Shown here in pieces: positions 6,671-10,076 of a stretch of 10,076 nt of DNA (positions are counted from its first letter, which is position 1; each line of letters starts with the position of its first letter). A program made the position numbers and the translations under genes. The stretch is taken from contig JAUUZV010000077.1 in the NCBI GenBank assembly GCA_030592085.1, forward strand, positions 1-10,076, given 5' to 3'. The notes under the pieces were generated by a model. It ran no database searches. It saw only the letters and a program-made list of their open reading frames with translations, and was not told the origin of the DNA. The stretch is from Clostridia bacterium (lineage in GTDB: Bacteria; Bacillota; Clostridia; DUPQ01).

Positions 6671-7555
6671 TTAATCAGTAATTAATTTAGCGTGTATTAC
6701 CGTTCTGGAATCTAAATACCAATGGCTACAAGTTGATAAAGTTATTATAATATCATCAGAATTAACAACAACATTTGTTTCTATTAAGGATAATTCATTA
6801 ACAGTATTAATATAATCCATAAATTCATCATCATTTTTAAATGTAGTCTGTAAATATTGAAAACCATCAACTTCTTCAATATACGCTGCAAATATTTCAA
6901 ATTCCATATCTTCATAAAGTGAATTAAAAGTTATTATATTGTTTTCTTTACTAAAATCATCCCGAGAACTATATCCTACGTATTGGTCTAGATTAGAAAA
7001 CATATATCCATTACCCATATTATGTCCATATATTATTGTATTTTTATTCATATTAACTATGTTATTTCTATAATCCATAAATATTGAAGCTGATAAAGTT
7101 TCATTCCCATATATATTATGCTCTATATAATAAGCATTATCATACCCTTGAACTACAGGGTAATCAACAGTTGTACCATTAATTCTAATCCATCCTACTA
7201 CATCAATATTAATTGCTAATAAATCTTTGAATTTATCATTAACAACTAGATTTTTTGTAGGAATTGGTTGCGATGTATTTATTGGTTGTTCAGAAATTAT
7301 TGGTGTTGGTTGATCACTTTCAATTACATTTGTCTCGCTTGGTTCTTCAGTATTGTTATTAACATCTGTATTTATTGGTTCACTTGTGGAATCATAATAT
7401 ATCCCTTGTAATAACTCAGATTCATTTTTTGCTTCTATTTTATCTAAATAACTCATCAATGATGTATACATAAATATTAGAGCAATTGAAAATGAAAATA
7501 CTATTAGTAAATTTAGTACTGTTTTATTTATTCTTCTTTTTTTATTCTTTTTCAT
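6671..7555 (-). CDS. Class B sortase (membrane-anchored cysteine transpeptidase)
   Basis: Sortases cleave a C-terminal sorting signal and join the protein to the cell wall. I start at ATG 7555 (294 residues), giving MKKNKKRRINKT, a basic cytoplasmic N-terminus, then a single membrane segment at about 13-33. The alternative GTG at 7603 lies inside a hairpin. A Ser/Thr/Pro/Asn/Glu-rich linker covers about 55-100. The catalytic domain has VGWIRINGTTVDYPVVQ (about 120-136), DNAYYIEHN and IFMDYRN, the class B pattern. The catalytic residues are His178 (YGHNM), Cys276 (TLSTC) and Arg284 (SRTV). The ribosome binding site is weak (AAAGTG). The gene follows a protein with an NPDTG signal, its likely substrate. 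No sortase-specific terminator is seen before the aro promoter, so read-through into the aro leader is possible. Confidence 0.93.
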   Translation of the reverse strand: MKKNKKRRINKTVLNLLIVFSFSIALIFMYTSLMSYLDKIEAKNESELLQGIYYDSTSEPINTDVNNNTEEPSETNVIESDQPTPIISEQPINTSQPIPTKNLVVNDKFKDLLAINIDVVGWIRINGTTVDYPVVQGYDNAYYIEHNIYGNETLSASIFMDYRNNIVNMNKNTIIYGHNMGNGYMFSNLDQYVGYSSRDDFSKENNIITFNSLYEDMEFEIFAAYIEEVDGFQYLQTTFKNDDEFMDYINTVNELSLIETNVVVNSDDIIITLSTCSHWYLDSRTVIHAKLITD

Positions 7556-7574
7556 ATTTTTCACTTTAACATTA

Positions 7575-7605
7575 AAGTGCACCAAAGACAATCCTTGGTG
7601 CACTT
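7575..7605 (-). terminator. Perfect 11-bp hairpin between surface protein and sortase genes
   Basis: AAGTGCACCAA and TTGGTGCACTT are exact reverse complements separated by 9 nt, in the 73-nt gap between the surface protein stop (7629) and the sortase ATG (7555). On the minus strand only TAATGTT follows the stem, so the U-tract is poor. It may be a partial terminator that lowers sortase expression relative to its substrate, or an RNA-stabilising stem at the 3' end of the upstream message. No convincing separate sortase promoter was found in the gap. Confidence 0.5.
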
Positions 7606-7628
7606 ATATAATTTATTAAACTTTTAGT

Positions 7629-10076
7629 TTATTCCTCTTCATCTTCTTCTCTTTTTTTAAGAAGTGAAAAACCAGCTCCTAGAGACATTATTGATATAAG
7701 CCCTAGTGCTCCTAATGGAAGAGCTCCTGTATCTGGATTTGGTCCAGGTGTAGGTTCTGGTGGAATTATCTCTTCTTCGTATACATTAACAAGTGTATCG
7801 TCATCATCTATAACAGTTACTAACTGTGGTGAAATACCTAATGTATCAACACCTGTGTTAAATACTCCAAGTTCATCCATATTCTTAACAACTGTATACG
7901 TTCTACTTTGAGCTACATATAGTGGTGTTGTAAGAGTTACATTAAATCCTAATTGTGTATTAATCAATGTTACTCCGTTTAATGTTGTATTACCTGTATT
8001 TGTAACAACCATTGTAAATGTAACGTCTGTTCCAATAAGTACTAATGTCGCATCTGGTGAAATTGTTACAGATATTGAAGGATTATAATTTGGTGGTGGA
8101 GGTGGTATTAATCTAGCTGTTACGCTTGCGCTGTCTGTATCCTCTACCATTACTTCATCATTAATATATATCCAACCAGTTGCTGTTGCAGTATTTACAG
8201 TAGTACCAACTGATGTTGGTGTAAATGCTAGAGTTTCAATTACTGTATAGCTTTCTCCTACATCTAATGTATCGATTGTATCGTCTAATAAACCACCAAA
8301 CATTGGATCTTCAATTCTTACATGTCTTAATGGTATATTTCCTGTGTTTGTCACAGTAATTGTGTAATAAGCTGTTGTCCCCACGTATACTAAACTGTTA
8401 TCAACTGTTTTAACTATTGTGATTTCAGGTTCAGCGTAAGTCTCTACTGTTACAGTATCCTCATCATCTACTTCTACTCGTTCTTCTTGTACATTAATGT
8501 ATATCCCTGATGCTGTAGCAATATTTACAATTTCCATATCATAAACATCGTCTAATTCAATTGTGTAAGTTGGTGCAGGATTTACTACATGTGTTGCACC
8601 AGCTGCTAGGTTAAATGGTCCATAGGATAATCCTAATGTATCATCGACTACCATTACTTCTATTAAGTCTACATTACCTGGATTTGTTACTGTTAATGTA
8701 TAAGTTATAACATCTCCAACTGTACCACTCAATATATCTGCGTCTTTTTCTATTCTAATAATTGGTGTTCCATCAGTAGTTACTATCCAATTATCATCGT
8801 CAGAAACTTGACCATCTTTATATGTTCCTACAGCTTCTGCAATATTTTCAAAGAAGCCTTCTTGTAAATCTTCTAATGTTAGAACATGAACACCAGCTCC
8901 TGTCGCTATTATAGTTTGTCCTGGTTCTAAATCAGCGATTGGAATATCTAAACCGAGTTTAACATCAGTAAAGCTTACATTTGTTAATGTTACATTCCCA
9001 GTGTTTGTAATTTCAAAGTCATATGTAACAGTATCGCCAACTTCACCTACACTAATATCACCAGTTTTTATTATTTCAATTGAAGGGCTACCAAGAATTA
9101 CTACTTCTTCTAAAGCAGTGTCTTCAACATACTCTCCTTCTCCTACTTGTCCATACCACCCACTTGCTACTGCAGCATTTGTTACTACTTCAGTTAAAAC
9201 ATCAGCGTGTACAACTAAATATGTTGCACTTGGTGAAACAGTTACACTAGCACCTGTTGCTAATGAACCTATAGGCCAATTTGAACCTGTTAAGTCATCA
9301 ACTACTTCAACACCAACTAAAGGTACATTACCAGTATTAGTAACTACTATTGTATAAGTAATTGTATCACCTTCGTAATATTCTTCACCATCTGCTACTT
9401 TAGTAACTGAAATTCCCGGTGCTCCATAAACTCGAACTGATTCACTATCATTAGCATGGACTGGTTGATCCATATAAAGACCATCTGCATAAGCTGTGTT
9501 TTCTACAGAACCATACCATAAATCTTCAATTTGAATTACATAAGTAGGACTTGGGTCTAAAGTAACACTTTCACCAACAGCTAAGTCTCCTACTTCAACT
9601 GATGTACCTGTTAATGGGTCTGTAACCCAAACATTAGTTAGTGGAACATTTCCTGAATTTTCAACAGTAAGAGTATATGTTATTGTATCTCCTACTCCTC
9701 CATCTTCAATATCTGCATCTTTCATGATTGAAATATCAGGACTTCCAATTATATCTACTAATGCTTCATCAAAATCTCCTACTGTTTCTTCTTGAGCAGG
9801 ATAATAACCTGTTACTCCTACAACATTTAATACACTACCTACAACTAAATCAGCAGGAAGTACTGTATATGTTGCACTTGGCGAAACTAATATACTTGCG
9901 CCAGATGTTAATGAACCTAAATTAACGTTTAATCCAAGTAATGGATCTATAACAGTAACATTTGTTAATACAACATTTCCTGTATTTGTAACTTCAATAG
10001 TATATGTTATTAATTCACCAACAGCAGCATACGCTTTATTTGCTACTTTTGTTACTTGAATTGCAGGTGATCCAAC
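7629..10076 (-). CDS. Wall-anchored repeat surface protein, DUF11-like repeats with NPDTG signal (5' end outside window)
   Basis: The frame is open from the window edge to TAA at 7631-7629, giving 815 residues of a longer protein. Starting it at the Met at 9725 would be wrong, because a further 117 codons without a stop precede it and encode another repeat unit. It consists of at least seven tandem beta-rich units carrying GD-[TV]-ITYT-[LI]-xVTNTGNVPLTNVxVxDxLxG, as in DUF11/DUF7507-type Ig-like repeats of bacterial surface proteins. A PPPPP linker precedes the last unit. The C-terminus has PEPTPGPNPDTG, a hydrophobic helix (about residues 785-805) and KKREEDEEE. The protein is acidic and Thr/Val-rich, has no Cys that I saw, and is probably a rigid stalk or adhesin displayed outside the cell. 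No binding or enzymatic domain is visible in this part, so ligand and function are unknown. Confidence 0.92.
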   Translation of the reverse strand, partial: VGSPAIQVTKVANKAYAAVGELITYTIEVTNTGNVVLTNVTVIDPLLGLNVNLGSLTSGASILVSPSATYTVLPADLVVGSVLNVVGVTGYYPAQEETVGDFDEALVDIIGSPDISIMKDADIEDGGVGDTITYTLTVENSGNVPLTNVWVTDPLTGTSVEVGDLAVGESVTLDPSPTYVIQIEDLWYGSVENTAYADGLYMDQPVHANDSESVRVYGAPGISVTKVADGEEYYEGDTITYTIVVTNTGNVPLVGVEVVDDLTGSNWPIGSLATGASVTVSPSATYLVVHADVLTEVVTNAAVASGWYGQVGEGEYVEDTALEEVVILGSPSIEIIKTGDISVGEVGDTVTYDFEITNTGNVTLTNVSFTDVKLGLDIPIADLEPGQTIIATGAGVHVLTLEDLQEGFFENIAEAVGTYKDGQVSDDDNWIVTTDGTPIIRIEKDADILSGTVGDVITYTLTVTNPGNVDLIEVMVVDDTLGLSYGPFNLAAGATHVVNPAPTYTIELDDVYDMEIVNIATASGIYINVQEERVEVDDEDTVTVETYAEPEITIVKTVDNSLVYVGTTAYYTITVTNTGNIPLRHVRIEDPMFGGLLDDTIDTLDVGESYTVIETLAFTPTSVGTTVNTATATGWIYINDEVMVEDTDSASVTARLIPPPPPNYNPSISVTISPDATLVLIGTDVTFTMVVTNTGNTTLNGVTLINTQLGFNVTLTTPLYVAQSRTYTVVKNMDELGVFNTGVDTLGISPQLVTVIDDDDTLVNVYEEEIIPPEPTPGPNPDTGALPLGALGLISIMSLGAGFSLLKKREEDEEE
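7632..7739 (-). other. C-terminal sorting signal (NPDTG, helix, charged tail)
   Basis: The final 36 residues of the surface protein are NPDTG, then GALPLGALGLISIMSLGAGF as membrane helix, then LLKKREEDEEE. The layout is that of an LPxTG-type wall-sorting signal. The Asn-Pro opening resembles the NPQTN/NPxT-type motifs used by class B sortases, which fits the class B sortase encoded directly downstream. The tail begins basic (KKR) but ends in six acidic residues out of the last seven or eight, which is more acidic than typical. Confidence 0.85.
7776..10073 (-). repeat. Seven tandem DUF11-like protein repeats
   Basis: Units read on the minus strand start near 10073, 9746, 9425, 9092, 8771, 8435 and 8081, with lengths of about 109, 107, 111, 107, 112, 118 and 104 residues. 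Most open with G-[STA]-P-x-I and Lys, then a GD-ITYT strand, TNTGNVPLTNV, and a later Asn-x-Ala (VENTAYA, VTNAAVA, VNIATAS, VNTATAT) before an acidic connector. The copies differ clearly from each other, so this is old duplication rather than recent DNA amplification. The last unit is the most divergent. Confidence 0.85.

Noticed and set aside
7556..7603. Upstream GTG start of the sortase at 7603
   Set aside because: It begins inside the 11-bp hairpin and adds 16 residues ahead of a normal basic N-terminus plus membrane helix starting at ATG 7555.
9728..9925. Plus-strand 65-residue open frame, and other plus-strand open frames across the window
   Set aside because: They are low-complexity antisense shadows of the minus-strand genes, with no ribosome binding sites or family matches.
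7776..10073. CRISPR or DNA-level tandem repeat in the surface protein region
   Set aside because: The periodicity is at the protein level (about 104-118 residues). Nucleotide copies are diverged and there are no short direct repeats with spacers.

Overview
The window reads as DNA from a low-GC Gram-positive bacterium (Firmicutes in the broad sense) that has a cell wall. It is strongly AT-rich, uses mostly TAA stops, has GGAGG-type ribosome binding sites, and carries a class B sortase next to a protein with an NPDTG sorting signal. The nine Trp codons I checked are all TGG, so the Mycoplasma code (UGA = Trp) is unlikely. All genes lie on the minus strand, so transcription runs from high to low coordinates. 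Genus cannot be decided from the sequence.

Upstream part (10076 to about 6671, minus strand). The 3' portion of a large repetitive surface protein (at least seven Ig-like, DUF11-type repeats of 104-118 residues, then an NPDTG sorting signal, membrane helix and charged tail) enters from the right edge of the window. A 73-nt gap holding a perfect 11-bp hairpin separates it from a class B sortase. The two probably form an enzyme-substrate pair for covalent anchoring to the wall.

Control region (6670-6487). Directly after the sortase stop lies a near-consensus promoter (TTGACA, 17 nt, TATGAT). Next come a ribosome binding site, an 18-codon leader ORF whose peptide contains FYFYF and a further Tyr, and a Rho-independent terminator placed just before the aroF ribosome binding site. 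Competing RNA pairings are visible. This has the architecture of ribosome-mediated transcription attenuation responding to charged tRNA-Phe and tRNA-Tyr, and is the most interesting feature of the window.

Shikimate/phenylalanine operon (6486 to about 79). The order is aroF (type I-beta DAHP synthase), aroB, aroA, aroC, pheA (chorismate mutase-prephenate dehydratase-ACT), aroE and aroK. Adjacent genes overlap or are separated by one base (mostly TAATG or ATGA junctions), which implies translational coupling. Together they cover DAHP formation through chorismate to phenylpyruvate. The exceptions are 3-dehydroquinate dehydratase (aroD/aroQ), which is not in the window, and tyrA, also absent. Control appears to act at two levels: leader attenuation, and allosteric domains on AroF (N-terminal ferredoxin-like) and PheA (C-terminal ACT).

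Two defects need attention. aroB has an in-frame TGA at codon 67, where the family normally has a Gly, so it is either a nonsense mutation or a base error. aroK breaks off after about 46 codons where the sequence switches abruptly, near position 78, to a 58% GC stretch that reads as a piece of a BamD-like outer-membrane lipoprotein. That junction is most simply a chimeric contig end.
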